Of a stretch of DNA of 64,000 nt, positions 40,691-51,221 are shown piece by piece; position 1 is the stretch's first letter; the number at the start of each line of letters is the position of its first letter. This stretch comes from Promethearchaeota archaeon (GTDB taxonomy: Archaea > Asgardarchaeota > Lokiarchaeia > Sigyniarchaeales > SOKP01). The notes beneath the pieces were generated by a model. It saw nothing but the letters and a program-made list of their open reading frames with translations, made no database searches and was not told the DNA's origin. Where the stretch lies: positions 1-64,000 of the forward strand of contig JAEOTH010000171.1 of assembly GCA_016839915.1 (NCBI GenBank), written 5' to 3'. The position numbers were made by a program, and so were the translations under genes.

Positions 40691-43291
40691 ATGGCACAAG
40701 GAACAGTATACCCGAAACGTTTTAATTTTTCCGAAGTTCAAAAAAAATGGATAAAAATTTGGAAGGAAGAAAAAATTTATGCATTTGATGTCAATCAAAA
40801 AGGTGAGATATTTTCCATAGATACTCCTCCTCCTTTTGTAAGTGGAGATCTTCATATGGGACACATTTTAAATCATTCTTGGATCGATTTTGTTGCAAGA
40901 TATCATAAAATGAAAGGAGATAATGTGTATTTCCCCCAGGGATTTGATTGTCATGGCCTTCCTGTGGAGCTTGCTGTACAAAAGGAGTATGGAATCTCTC
41001 AGCATCAGCGAGAAGAATTTCTACAAAAGTGTGTTGAATGGGTAGATGAGAATATTAAAAACATGAGGCGGCAATTTGATGATTTAGGATATTCTTCTGA
41101 TTGGGGATACACTTATCGAACAATGAATGATGATTATAAATTTAAAGTTCAATTATCACTTCTCTATTTTTACGAGAAAGGGTGGTTATATCGAGAGAAA
41201 TTTCCAACACATTTCTGTGTTAATTGCGAAACATCTCTAGCAAAAGCAGAAGTGGGATATCAAGATGAAGAAGGAAAGTTATGGTATGTGAGATTACCCA
41301 TTGTAGGGAGAGAAAATGAATTTGTTACCATAGCTACTACACGCCCTGAATACATGGAAGCATGTGTTGCTGTAATGGTAAATCCAGATGATGACCGATA
41401 TTATGATCTATCTGCTGCTGAAATAGAGATTCCCTTTACAAACCGTACGGTTCGAGTCTATATGGATAAAATAGTTGACATGAATTTTGGTACTGGTGTT
41501 GTTTATGTTTGCACTTATGGAGATGAGATGGATATCAAATGGAAATTGCAATATAATCTTGATGAAATTCAGATCTTTACGGAAGATGGACATGTGAATA
41601 AAAACTCCAAATATCAAGGTTTAACCATAATGGAAGCTAGAGAACAAATTGTTAGAGATCTTGAAAAAATGGATTTGATTGAAAAAATAGAAGATTACGA
41701 ACATAGTCTAATTGTTCATTCTGAGCGATCTTCTTGCCGTAAACCTATCGAATATTTGCCTGTTTATCAATGGTTTATTAATGTAAAAGATTTTACACCA
41801 GAAATAATTGAATCAGCAGAAGCGATGAATTGGTATCCGAAAAAGCAAAAACAAAGATTACTAGATTGGGCTAAAGGTTTAGACTGGAATTGGGTAATTT
41901 CTCGCCAACGAGTCTTTGGAACTCCTATTCCATTTTGGTATTGCAAAGATTGTGGTAAAATTTTTCCTCCAAATAGAAATGATTTACCACTCGACCCGGT
42001 AAAGACATCACCACCTGTTAAAGAATGCCCTAAATGTAAGAGTAGAAAAATTGTTGGAGAAAAAGATATTTGTGATTGTTGGATTGATTCAAGCATAAGT
42101 CCATTAGAAATTGCGAAATGGGAAGAAGACAATGAGTTTTATGAGAAAACTTACCTTAAAGCTAAGGTTCACCGTCCCCAAGGATATGAGATTATCCGGA
42201 CTTGGTTATTTTATACATTGTTTCGATGTAAAAAATTGACAGGTAAATCTCCATTTTATGAAGCAATGATAAACGGAATGGTTGCCGGTCCAGATGGTCG
42301 CCATATGTCTAAGAGCCTTGGAAATTCTGTATCACCCGATGAAGTTATGCCTGATTTTGGAGCTGATGCTATTAGATATTGGGCTGCTATGGGGTCACTT
42401 GGAGATGATTATCCATTCGAATTCTCCTGGATTAATCTTCAATCTAACCAACCCATCCCTATTGAAAAAATCACAAAAGAAAGAGATAGGCTCCCAGAAG
42501 ATAAATTCAGCAAAAAGTATGGAATAAGATATGAACAATTAATCGGTGCTTCAAGATTTATTACCAAAATATGGAACGCTTATAGATTTTTATATTTACA
42601 ATTAAATAAAATTGAACTTGATAATCTTGATGTAAGTTCAAAAGAGTTATCTTCAATTGATAATTTCTTTTTTTCAGAATTCAACAAAAATCTAGATTTG
42701 ATTTCTAACTATTTTAATGAATATAATTGGCATGAAGCTACTATGGTTTTGCGATCATTCTTTTGGAATGATATTTGCGATAACTATATTGAAGCTATAA
42801 AATATAAATTTTATATTGAAGACCAAAAGGTCAAAAAAGCTTCTTTAAAGAATGCATTGAATCTATTATACAAAATATTAAAGATATTTACCATATTAAT
42901 GCCATTTATAACTGACGAAATTTATTCAATACTATATAAACAATTTAAAGATTTAAAATCAATACATTTAGAAAAATGGCCAACTCATTATGAAAATATA
43001 TCTGAAGAATTAGCGGAGAAAGGGAAATTAGGAATTGAAATTATTAAATTTCTAAGAATGAATAAATCTAAAATTCAAATACCATTAAATCAAGAACTAT
43101 CAAGAGTAATTATTATGACTGGAAATAATAAAACAAATTTTTTAGAAAGTATAAAAGATGATATAAAAAATACTATAAGAATAAGAAACTTAGAAATAAT
43201 GGATATATCTAAAGAAAGTTCTATTAAAGCTAAACCAGATTTAAAACAAAATTTTGAAGGACAGAATATTACTTTTTATTTTTTCAAATAA
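40691..43291 (+). CDS. valS: Valyl-tRNA synthetase
   Basis: IDTPPPFVSGDLHMGHI; GPDGRHMSKSLGNSVSPDEV; archaeal ValRS-like layout. Confidence 0.92.
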   Translation: MAQGTVYPKRFNFSEVQKKWIKIWKEEKIYAFDVNQKGEIFSIDTPPPFVSGDLHMGHILNHSWIDFVARYHKMKGDNVYFPQGFDCHGLPVELAVQKEYGISQHQREEFLQKCVEWVDENIKNMRRQFDDLGYSSDWGYTYRTMNDDYKFKVQLSLLYFYEKGWLYREKFPTHFCVNCETSLAKAEVGYQDEEGKLWYVRLPIVGRENEFVTIATTRPEYMEACVAVMVNPDDDRYYDLSAAEIEIPFTNRTVRVYMDKIVDMNFGTGVVYVCTYGDEMDIKWKLQYNLDEIQIFTEDGHVNKNSKYQGLTIMEAREQIVRDLEKMDLIEKIEDYEHSLIVHSERSSCRKPIEYLPVYQWFINVKDFTPEIIESAEAMNWYPKKQKQRLLDWAKGLDWNWVISRQRVFGTPIPFWYCKDCGKIFPPNRNDLPLDPVKTSPPVKECPKCKSRKIVGEKDICDCWIDSSISPLEIAKWEEDNEFYEKTYLKAKVHRPQGYEIIRTWLFYTLFRCKKLTGKSPFYEAMINGMVAGPDGRHMSKSLGNSVSPDEVMPDFGADAIRYWAAMGSLGDDYPFEFSWINLQSNQPIPIEKITKERDRLPEDKFSKKYGIRYEQLIGASRFITKIWNAYRFLYLQLNKIELDNLDVSSKELSSIDNFFFSEFNKNLDLISNYFNEYNWHEATMVLRSFFWNDICDNYIEAIKYKFYIEDQKVKKASLKNALNLLYKILKIFTILMPFITDEIYSILYKQFKDLKSIHLEKWPTHYENISEELAEKGKLGIEIIKFLRMNKSKIQIPLNQELSRVIIMTGNNKTNFLESIKDDIKNTIRIRNLEIMDISKESSIKAKPDLKQNFEGQNITFYFFK

Positions 43292-43304
43292 GACGAAGAA
43301 AAAG

Positions 43305-44156
43305 TTATTCTTCTTCTTTTTCCACTTCATTATCATACATTTGTTCACTATTTAAAACTTCTTCACTTTCATCTTCATCTTTACCTGTTAAAGCTTCTTC
43401 TATTTCAACCTGTGGTTCACTACTTGATATTTCTTCAATTCCTAATTGGGTAACCATTGCACGTTTCAATTCAGTTTTATCTTTAGGCAATCCAAACATA
43501 TCCGCATACTTATCTGTGGTTGTTAATTCATGAGATCTTCCTTTTTTTATAGCATTTATAAATCCGTTATCTATAAGGTATTTTACATGTTCATATGCAC
43601 CAGTTCCTCTCAATTTAACAACCATTGATTTTAAAATTGGTTGTTTCAAAGCTATGAGAGTGAGTGTTCTTAGATATCTTTCTGCTATTGCCCCTCCTTT
43701 AGCAAATTTAGATACTTGTTCTGTATACTCTGGTCTAATCTGCATTTGGTATCTGTCTCCTATTTGCGCAATGATAAGAGCAGTGGATCTTTCCAAGTAA
43801 TCAAACGCTACTTCATTTACTAATTCTTCCACTTCTTTTTTAGGGAATTCTAATTTAGTTGAAAATTCTTCTATAGTTAAGGGTCTTCCAGCAGCGTACA
43901 AGGATGCTTCAATTAGATTTCGATGATATTCTCTTGTTTGCTTTTTTAAGGATTGTTCATCAAGGATTGTGGGTTCTAAGGGTTCATCAGCTAATTTGAT
44001 TTGAGATTCTTCATTAAAAGACTGGTTTTCCTCAAATTTTTCTACTATTGGAATTTCTAATTCTTGATCTAATTCTTCGGGTAAGTCAATTTCTTCTGTA
44101 TCCTCTAATTCTCCTTCTAATTTTTCATTAAGTTCATTCTCAGGATTTTCTTCCAA
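43305..44156 (-). CDS. scpB: Segregation and condensation protein B, with acidic N-terminal extension
   Basis: LIEASLYAAGRPLTIEEF, ERYLRTLTLIALKQPILKS, tandem wHTH pattern. Confidence 0.9.
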   Translation of the reverse strand: MEENPENELNEKLEGELEDTEEIDLPEELDQELEIPIVEKFEENQSFNEESQIKLADEPLEPTILDEQSLKKQTREYHRNLIEASLYAAGRPLTIEEFSTKLEFPKKEVEELVNEVAFDYLERSTALIIAQIGDRYQMQIRPEYTEQVSKFAKGGAIAERYLRTLTLIALKQPILKSMVVKLRGTGAYEHVKYLIDNGFINAIKKGRSHELTTTDKYADMFGLPKDKTELKRAMVTQLGIEEISSSEPQVEIEEALTGKDEDESEEVLNSEQMYDNEVEKEEE

Positions 44157-44197
44157 ATTATCACCATATTTTAAAATATTTCTTAAGAATAATAATT

Positions 44198-45199
44198 TTA
44201 TTTAATATTAACGCTTATATCTTGAAAATCGTCATCTTGAGATAGAGTTAATTTATTCCCGGTAGATAGGAACATTAATGCGAGAAACATACGAATAAAT
44301 GAAAATTTCCGCCCTATTCCGCTTTTTTCTTCATTTTTAATAATATTTGTCAAATTATAAAAACTAGATTCCTTATTATTTAAATTAATCGTAGCTTTTA
44401 TTCGATTGTACCATGATTCATGCAATTCTTCTACTGTTTGTTCTCTTCCACTTATATGTTTTAGAAGTTCTTTAGGAAGTTGTGCTTTCGATTTCATTTG
44501 GATCCTTTGTTGTTTAACTTCTTCTTTTCTCATCCGTCTTCTTCTTAATTTTTCTTTATTTTGCATAACTTCTATAATAGCAGATCGCATGGCGTCAAAT
44601 AGTTCTTCCTTTGTTGCTATTTGCATTTTAGGTTGAATTGGTTGAGGTAATGCTTTAGGAATTGCTCTCCCATGTCTTTTTCTGAATCTCTCCAATTCTT
44701 CTCTTTTTTGAATTTGTTCTTCTTCTCTAATTATGCTTGAGATTTTATAATGATGCAAAGTTGCAGAAGTTTTAAGCGCAATTCCAGAGATCTTATAATT
44801 TATCAAATTTTCGTGAAGCATCTTTTCAAAAAATTCATCAACTAATTTTGATAAATCATAAAAAGCAATCTCTGATTCTTTTGCTATCTCAGTATCTAAT
44901 AAACTGGAAAATGGTGGTTTTTGCCAAAATTTTAGTTCAGTTTTTTCTTTTCTTAATAATGCAAGATCTTCCTCATCATCAAATCCAGCAATTAATTCTT
45001 CTTCCATTTCTTCAATTTCTTGAGCTCTATTTTCAAATTCAGGATGTAACACAATTTGGCGAAGTAAATCAATTATATCTTTTTTCTTTGACTTAGTTGG
45101 TATTTTAATATTATTCTTCGATGCAAACTCTCTTAATTCTTTTACAGTCCATTCGTCAAATTTGTATTCTTCTTTAGGACTTTGTTCATTTTTTGAAAT
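44198..45199 (-). CDS. scpA: Segregation and condensation protein A, probable ATT start at 45199
   Basis: Kleisin-like Glu-rich protein between smc and scpB. Track GTG start (45052) is internal: in-frame upstream ISKNEQSPKEEYKFDEWTVKELREFASKNNIKIPTKSKKKDIIDLLRQIV is protein-like (SAP-like); GGTGAT 5 nt before ATT. Confidence 0.8.
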   Translation of the reverse strand: MSKNEQSPKEEYKFDEWTVKELREFASKNNIKIPTKSKKKDIIDLLRQIVLHPEFENRAQEIEEMEEELIAGFDDEEDLALLRKEKTELKFWQKPPFSSLLDTEIAKESEIAFYDLSKLVDEFFEKMLHENLINYKISGIALKTSATLHHYKISSIIREEEQIQKREELERFRKRHGRAIPKALPQPIQPKMQIATKEELFDAMRSAIIEVMQNKEKLRRRRMRKEEVKQQRIQMKSKAQLPKELLKHISGREQTVEELHESWYNRIKATINLNNKESSFYNLTNIIKNEEKSGIGRKFSFIRMFLALMFLSTGNKLTLSQDDDFQDISVNIK

Positions 45200-45226
45200 T
45201 CTTAATCACCATTTTAATTATTGATA

Positions 45227-48200
45227 TTATTCTGTGATAGCCGGTTCGATATCTTCAAGTTCAAGAAGTCTTTTAGCTTCTTCTTCTAAATCAACACTAA
45301 AAATATCTGTAATTCCGCTTTGCTGCATTGATACCCCATATATTCTATCTGAGTTAACTATATTCTCTTCTCTATGACTTATAACCATAAATTGCGCTTG
45401 CGAAGCAAATTCCTTAATAACCATAGAAACTCTATGTACATTGGGGCCATCTAATGCAGCATCAATTTCATCCATTATATAAAATGGAGCAGGGTAAAAT
45501 TCTTGAACTGCAAAAATAAAAGATAGTGCCACTAATGTTTTCTCTCCTCCACTTAATATTTCTAAAGAACTAATCTTTTTACCTCTTGGTCTTGCTTCAA
45601 TACTAACACCTCCCTCAAAAGGTTTATCTGGACGATCCAAGATCATTTTAGCTGAACCTCCAGGGGATAATTTCTGAAATATACGTGAAAATTCACGATT
45701 TATCTCATGGTAAGCCTTCATGAATGTCCGTGTTTTCTCCAGTTCAATTTTATCAATAGCATCTAAAATTGATTTTCTCTCTCTTTGAATTGTTTGTCTT
45801 CTCATATCTATCTCATCAAATCTTTCTTTAACTGCATCAAATTGTTCAATGGCTTTTAAGTTCACTGGTTCAAGAATTTTCTTCTTTTTAGTTGATTCTA
45901 TTATGTCTGATTGCAATTCTGCTTCTATCAAATCATCCGTTACAGTAGGTAATGAGCCGTATTCCTTAGATCGTTGGAATAAAGTTTCAATTTGGTCAAT
46001 ACACATGATCTTTTTTGATTCAAAATTATTTATTTTAGAGTTTTCCATAGATAGGTCTGATTTTAGATCAGTTATAATTTTCTGATATTGTTTTTGTTTT
46101 TTCCATGATTCATCCTTATCTTGAATAAAAACGTCAATCTCTTTTTGTTTCTCATTTTTCTTTTGATTTTGATTTTCTAAATCTTCTTTAAAAATTACTA
46201 GTTCTTTTATTATTGATTCATTTTGTTTTTCAGTTTCTTTTATGTCTTGCCCTAATCCAACAATTTTTTGTTCTCTCTCTTTATTCTTGTTTAATTCATT
46301 TAATTTTCCTTGAGATCTTTGTAAATCTTTATTCAATTTATTCAAGTTTTTTTGAGCTTTTTTTTGGGATTCTAGCTCTTTAGCTTTATCATCTCTTAAA
46401 GAATTTATCTCCAGCTGCTTTTGGTCTACAATTTTTTGAATTTCTTCAACTTGTGAATTTAATCCTTCAATATCGCTTTGACAAGTATCAATGTTATTTT
46501 TTGCTTCAATATTTTCTTTTTTAATATCTTCGATAGAATTGATGATCCTCATTACATTTTGAAGTGCTCTTAGCCTATCCATTGTGTCTTCAAGTGTTTT
46601 ATTTTCGTTATCTATTTGTTTACGTATAGTTTCATTAATTTCCCAGAATTTTTCCTTTTGAAGAACTAGATCATCAATATTTTTCTGTAATGCATTTTGT
46701 TCAGCTTGAATATTATCTATGTTTTCCTCTGTGTTTACAATAAGATTTTTCTTTTCTTCAATAAGATTTTTCAATTTTTCTACGTTATCATCTATTTCTA
46801 TAATATTATCAAATAAATTTTGAATACCATGTAATTCTTGCAATTTTTCTCTCAGATTTTCTAATTCTTTTTGTTTTTGATCAATATCATCTTGTATTTT
46901 AGAAATTTTATCCCAGAATGTATCCTTAAGGTCTTTAAACTTATTTACTTCACTGTCCAAGTTATCAACTTCTAATTGTCTGTTTTTAATAGTCTGCTCT
47001 CTTTCACTTATTTCTTCTTCTGCTTTTTTAATTCTTTCTTTTAATTCATTATTTCTTCTATCAATTTCTTCAAGTCTTTTAGTATAGGTTGATAGATTTT
47101 CAGTAAAATGTTTTTCTTGAATATTGTACTCAGTTAATTGTTTCTCAATTTCGTTAAAATCATCTGATTGAGATTTAATATTTTCTGAGATCTCTTCCAA
47201 TTGCTTATATAATTCTTGACTTTTTGACATAGTTAATTTTCTTAAAGAGAGGTATACATTTTCAAGTATTTCCATCAAATCTTGAACAAAATTATCAAAT
47301 GTCATTGTTGAAGACTGTACTTCAACATCCGCCGATTCTTTTACTTTGTCTATTAATTGACTAATTGTATCATCGGCATTATCCGTAAACAATCGTAAAG
47401 TTTGCATAATAGAACCTAGTGTTTCTGTCATTTCGGAAGGTTTTTCTGTATCACCACCAATATCCTCAACGGTTTTCATAATATCAATTATATCTAAAAT
47501 GAACTTTTTAAAATCATCGGCTGAGGATTCAATTGCTTCAGCATTCGATTGTTGTATATTACTTTTAATGGATTCAACTGAGATATTAATATTTTGAGTT
47601 AGCATATTTAAAATTTGAAGAATTCCTGTTATATCTTTTGTATTTTTATCATACTCCTCTTCAGAAGACTCAATTTTTTTGATTAGATTTTCTTTTTCTT
47701 GCGAAAGATCATCCAAACGTCTATGAACGTTTTCTTTCTTAGTTTTTGATTTTTCTAATTCACTTTGTGTATTTGTAAGATTTTTTTTTATAGAATTAAC
47801 TTGTAAATTTAAATTATTTTTCTCTCTATCTAATTTTGATAATTCTTTTGTAAGGATTTTTAATTCTGTATTGATATTATCTATCTTTGCGTTATTATCA
47901 TTAATTTCAGATTCAAAGGAATATTTCTTCATTTTCAATAATTCTAAGTCTTGTTCGTTTTTCCTATAAATTGAATTTTCCTGCTTTAATTTTACTTTTA
48001 ATTGGTTTAAATCTTTGTTAATATTCTCATTATCTTTCAATAATTCTTTAACAGCTTTTTCAGCGTCTCTACCTTTACTTAAATCAGCAATTTTTTTTTC
48101 AATAAAGATTTTCTTTTCATTTAGTTCTTGAATATTTTCTTGATTCATTTTAATTTCTGTATTAAATGAAGATAATGAAGCTTGAAAATCTACTAACTTA

Positions 48201-49678
48201 GAATTTAATTGGTTTTTTTCTACTTGAATATTACTTATATTATTTTCTAGATCTTTTTGATTTTGATTTTCTTTTGATATTTTAACATTAAGATCATTAA
48301 TTCGTTTTCTTATTTCCGATTCTGTCTTTTTAGTTGTTTCAATGGCTTCATCAATACTTTCAGCATCTTTTTTCAATTTTTGTAGTTCAGACTCTAATTT
48401 TTCTTTCTTTTCTTCATTCTTTTTTATATTTCCTCTCAGCATTTTAATTTGAGCGTTATTAGATGAAACATTTTGCTGAATATTGGAAATTTCTGCTTTA
48501 GAAAGAGAATTTTCATCCTCTGCTTTTTTTATTTGGATATCTAACTCAGATTGTTTTTGTTGTCTTCTTTCAATTTCTTTCTTAGCATCTTCAATGTATT
48601 TTTCATATTCTAAAATTTCATTTGATACACTTTTTATTAATGAATCAAAAGTTTGGTCCTCTTCGAGTTTCATTTGTTTATTTTCTAAAGTTTCAATTTC
48701 ATTAACTAATTTTTCGATTGATTTTTTAGCTAGATTCAATGTTGTTTGACTTGAAGAAATTTGGGTTTTTACTTGAGTAATATTTTCTGTTATTTCTTCT
48801 CTTTCTTTTTCTTTTTCTGTTATCGTTTTCTGAATGTTGTCCATGACAAGTGATTCTTGTTTTAAAACATCTTCTTGTCGGTTTATTTTTTCATGCAATT
48901 CTTCAATAATTTTTTGAGAATTTTCAATTTTTCTTTCTAATTCATCTTCTTCTTGTCGTAGTTTGGAAATTTTTAGAGCTACCAACTGAGAATTTAAAAA
49001 ATTTATTTGGTCATCTAGTTCTTTCCAAGCTAAAGCATCATTTTTCTCTTTTTCAACCTTTTTCAATTGCGCTGATACTTCTTTAAAGATTGCTTCAAAT
49101 TGTCCTAAATCTCTTTCAGCTTTTTCTAATTCTTTTAGTGTAGCATCTTTCATTTCATCATATTTCTGAAGTCCAATTAATTCCTCTATAAATTTTCTTC
49201 TATCTTCAGCATTCATATGAGTTAATTCAACAATTTTTCCTTGAAGAACAAATTGATTACTTCCATCTGGATCAATGTTTGCAGCAGCTAAAGCATTAAG
49301 TATTTGTTGACGTGTAGTCTTACTGCCATTCATTTTATATCCTCCTCCTCCACCCCTCTTGATAGAACGTGTGATTTCAAAAGTATCTGTCCCTCCAGGA
49401 AAAACATTTTCAGAATTATCAAAGTATAATGTTACTGAGGCTCTTTGTGAAGGATTTTTCCCTCTTGACCCAGCAAAGATCAGATCCTCCAAGCTTTTTG
49501 CTCTCATTGTTTTTTTACTTAACCTACCTAACGCGAAACATAATGCATCAATTATATTAGATTTACCAGCACCATTTGGTCCAACTATACATGTGAAACC
49601 ACTTGAGAGTCTAATGGTTACTGTACGTTCTCCAAATGATTTAAAACCACTCATTGAAATTTTTTTAATATGAGTCAC
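45227..49678 (-). CDS. smc: SMC ATPase with atypical hinge region
   Basis: GPNGAGKSNIIDAL; LSGGEKTLVAL; MDEIDAALD; 1483 aa; no recognisable GRATFLPL/Gly-rich hinge in the middle of the coiled coil. Confidence 0.93.
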   Translation of the reverse strand: MTHIKKISMSGFKSFGERTVTIRLSSGFTCIVGPNGAGKSNIIDALCFALGRLSKKTMRAKSLEDLIFAGSRGKNPSQRASVTLYFDNSENVFPGGTDTFEITRSIKRGGGGGYKMNGSKTTRQQILNALAAANIDPDGSNQFVLQGKIVELTHMNAEDRRKFIEELIGLQKYDEMKDATLKELEKAERDLGQFEAIFKEVSAQLKKVEKEKNDALAWKELDDQINFLNSQLVALKISKLRQEEDELERKIENSQKIIEELHEKINRQEDVLKQESLVMDNIQKTITEKEKEREEITENITQVKTQISSSQTTLNLAKKSIEKLVNEIETLENKQMKLEEDQTFDSLIKSVSNEILEYEKYIEDAKKEIERRQQKQSELDIQIKKAEDENSLSKAEISNIQQNVSSNNAQIKMLRGNIKKNEEKKEKLESELQKLKKDAESIDEAIETTKKTESEIRKRINDLNVKISKENQNQKDLENNISNIQVEKNQLNSKLVDFQASLSSFNTEIKMNQENIQELNEKKIFIEKKIADLSKGRDAEKAVKELLKDNENINKDLNQLKVKLKQENSIYRKNEQDLELLKMKKYSFESEINDNNAKIDNINTELKILTKELSKLDREKNNLNLQVNSIKKNLTNTQSELEKSKTKKENVHRRLDDLSQEKENLIKKIESSEEEYDKNTKDITGILQILNMLTQNINISVESIKSNIQQSNAEAIESSADDFKKFILDIIDIMKTVEDIGGDTEKPSEMTETLGSIMQTLRLFTDNADDTISQLIDKVKESADVEVQSSTMTFDNFVQDLMEILENVYLSLRKLTMSKSQELYKQLEEISENIKSQSDDFNEIEKQLTEYNIQEKHFTENLSTYTKRLEEIDRRNNELKERIKKAEEEISEREQTIKNRQLEVDNLDSEVNKFKDLKDTFWDKISKIQDDIDQKQKELENLREKLQELHGIQNLFDNIIEIDDNVEKLKNLIEEKKNLIVNTEENIDNIQAEQNALQKNIDDLVLQKEKFWEINETIRKQIDNENKTLEDTMDRLRALQNVMRIINSIEDIKKENIEAKNNIDTCQSDIEGLNSQVEEIQKIVDQKQLEINSLRDDKAKELESQKKAQKNLNKLNKDLQRSQGKLNELNKNKEREQKIVGLGQDIKETEKQNESIIKELVIFKEDLENQNQKKNEKQKEIDVFIQDKDESWKKQKQYQKIITDLKSDLSMENSKINNFESKKIMCIDQIETLFQRSKEYGSLPTVTDDLIEAELQSDIIESTKKKKILEPVNLKAIEQFDAVKERFDEIDMRRQTIQRERKSILDAIDKIELEKTRTFMKAYHEINREFSRIFQKLSPGGSAKMILDRPDKPFEGGVSIEARPRGKKISSLEILSGGEKTLVALSFIFAVQEFYPAPFYIMDEIDAALDGPNVHRVSMVIKEFASQAQFMVISHREENIVNSDRIYGVSMQQSGITDIFSVDLEEEAKRLLELEDIEPAITE

Positions 49679-49854
49679 AATTTTTCTCCATATCTATCTT
49701 TCTTATTATTAAAAAAATAGTGTGTTTTCCTATAAATATATAATATACAATATAAAAAAAATCTGATTTACATTTTCTGATTTTCAAAATCATATCTACT
49801 TAAATTTTTCTAACTGAAATTAAAAAAAATCAGAATTTTTATTAAAAATTTGTA

Positions 49855-51075
49855 TTATTGGTTAAAAATAGTATCAATTATAATCTTTAATTGTTTTGGA
49901 TTTATAAGTGTAAAGAAAAAATCATATTTTACATTATTAAATCTTTCATAAGTATTTGCTTTACCCTTAGATTTTTTTGAGGGTTTTAAAACTCCAATAT
50001 TTAACAATTCTCCAATTAGACTCTGAAACTCATTATAATTTTTTGTATATTCTAAAGATTCACAAGATAAATCATATAATTCAATTAATTCATTAAATGA
50101 GATGTAGTAATTCATTTTACTTATAAAAAAATTCGAAAGATTATCTAAGAATATAACAATTAATATATCCTCTTCTGAAAGATAATTTATTATACTAAAT
50201 TCATCAGAGATTTGAAATGTATCAAATTCATTCTGACAAACCTCTAATAACTCAAAATTGTATGAGGTTTTATTGGCTCTTAATATTGGATATATATCTC
50301 GAAGGATTTCAATTCCTTTTCCAGGGACAGGTACGTATTGGTCACAAATTAAGTCTGTTATATAACCAATTAAATCTTTATCAATTTCATGCGAAAAACT
50401 TAAAAGAGCTCTTTGTTTCAGAATAGAGTATAGCTCGTGGTATGTGAAAAAATTTAATTTATGTTTAAAATCAAATTCAGAAAGTAAATCCATTGTTCCA
50501 GGTTGTAAGAATTTATTTACTGTAGAAATTAATGTAATATTTGTTTCTTTACTAAATTGTAGGAATTTATGAAAAATTTCAGGTTCTAAATATTCGATAT
50601 TGTTAAAGATAAAAAACAGCGGAGAATCAATTTTATTGCAAATAAATTTAAACGTATTCCATAAATGAGTAATGTTTGAATCTAAAATTGTTCGATAATC
50701 AAATTTTAAATTGTAAAAACTTATTAAATCATTAATTAAAGAAAATATTAATTCTTCAAGCTTCTTTTCCCTACAATCTAAAGTAACTTTATTAATTTTA
50801 TTAATATCTTGATTTTGAATTAAAAGATCGTTTAATACTTTGTTTACTATTACTTTTTTCCCAATCCCATTAATTCCATGATATAAAATATTAAGACTAA
50901 ACTCATCAGAAATGGAATCATTTAAAATTGAAAATAAAGAATGTTCTTCTTTTTTTCTATATAATAAACATGGTGGGATATAAGTTGGATCAAAGAGAGC
51001 TTTTGGTCCTATATAATTTTTATTTAGATTGGATTTTATCATTTTTTTTTCCTTTTTTAAAGTGATTTTAGACAT
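49855..51075 (-). CDS. Orc1/Cdc6-like AAA+ protein with degenerate nucleotide-binding motifs
   Basis: ALFDPTYIPPCLLYRKKEEHSLFSIL entry motif; HGINGIGKKVIVNKV at Walker A; FFIFNNIEYL at Walker B; C-terminal wHTH-like. Confidence 0.65.
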   Translation of the reverse strand: MSKITLKKEKKMIKSNLNKNYIGPKALFDPTYIPPCLLYRKKEEHSLFSILNDSISDEFSLNILYHGINGIGKKVIVNKVLNDLLIQNQDINKINKVTLDCREKKLEELIFSLINDLISFYNLKFDYRTILDSNITHLWNTFKFICNKIDSPLFFIFNNIEYLEPEIFHKFLQFSKETNITLISTVNKFLQPGTMDLLSEFDFKHKLNFFTYHELYSILKQRALLSFSHEIDKDLIGYITDLICDQYVPVPGKGIEILRDIYPILRANKTSYNFELLEVCQNEFDTFQISDEFSIINYLSEEDILIVIFLDNLSNFFISKMNYYISFNELIELYDLSCESLEYTKNYNEFQSLIGELLNIGVLKPSKKSKGKANTYERFNNVKYDFFFTLINPKQLKIIIDTIFNQ

Positions 51076-51221
51076 ATGTATTTAAACCCCACACCCAGAG
51101 AGGTGATTGAAAGTAAAACTAAAATACAAGTTCTTAGCTTTCTAATTGTAATCTAGTAATGAATTTTAATTTAAATTTAAAAAAGGAAAATTAGAACAGA
51201 GTTTTAGATTACAAATAATAA

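Noticed and set aside
41408-42527. ORFs overlapping valS (41408-41617 -, 41767-42132 -, 42282-42527 +)
   Set aside because: Overlap a confident valS frame; no independent support.
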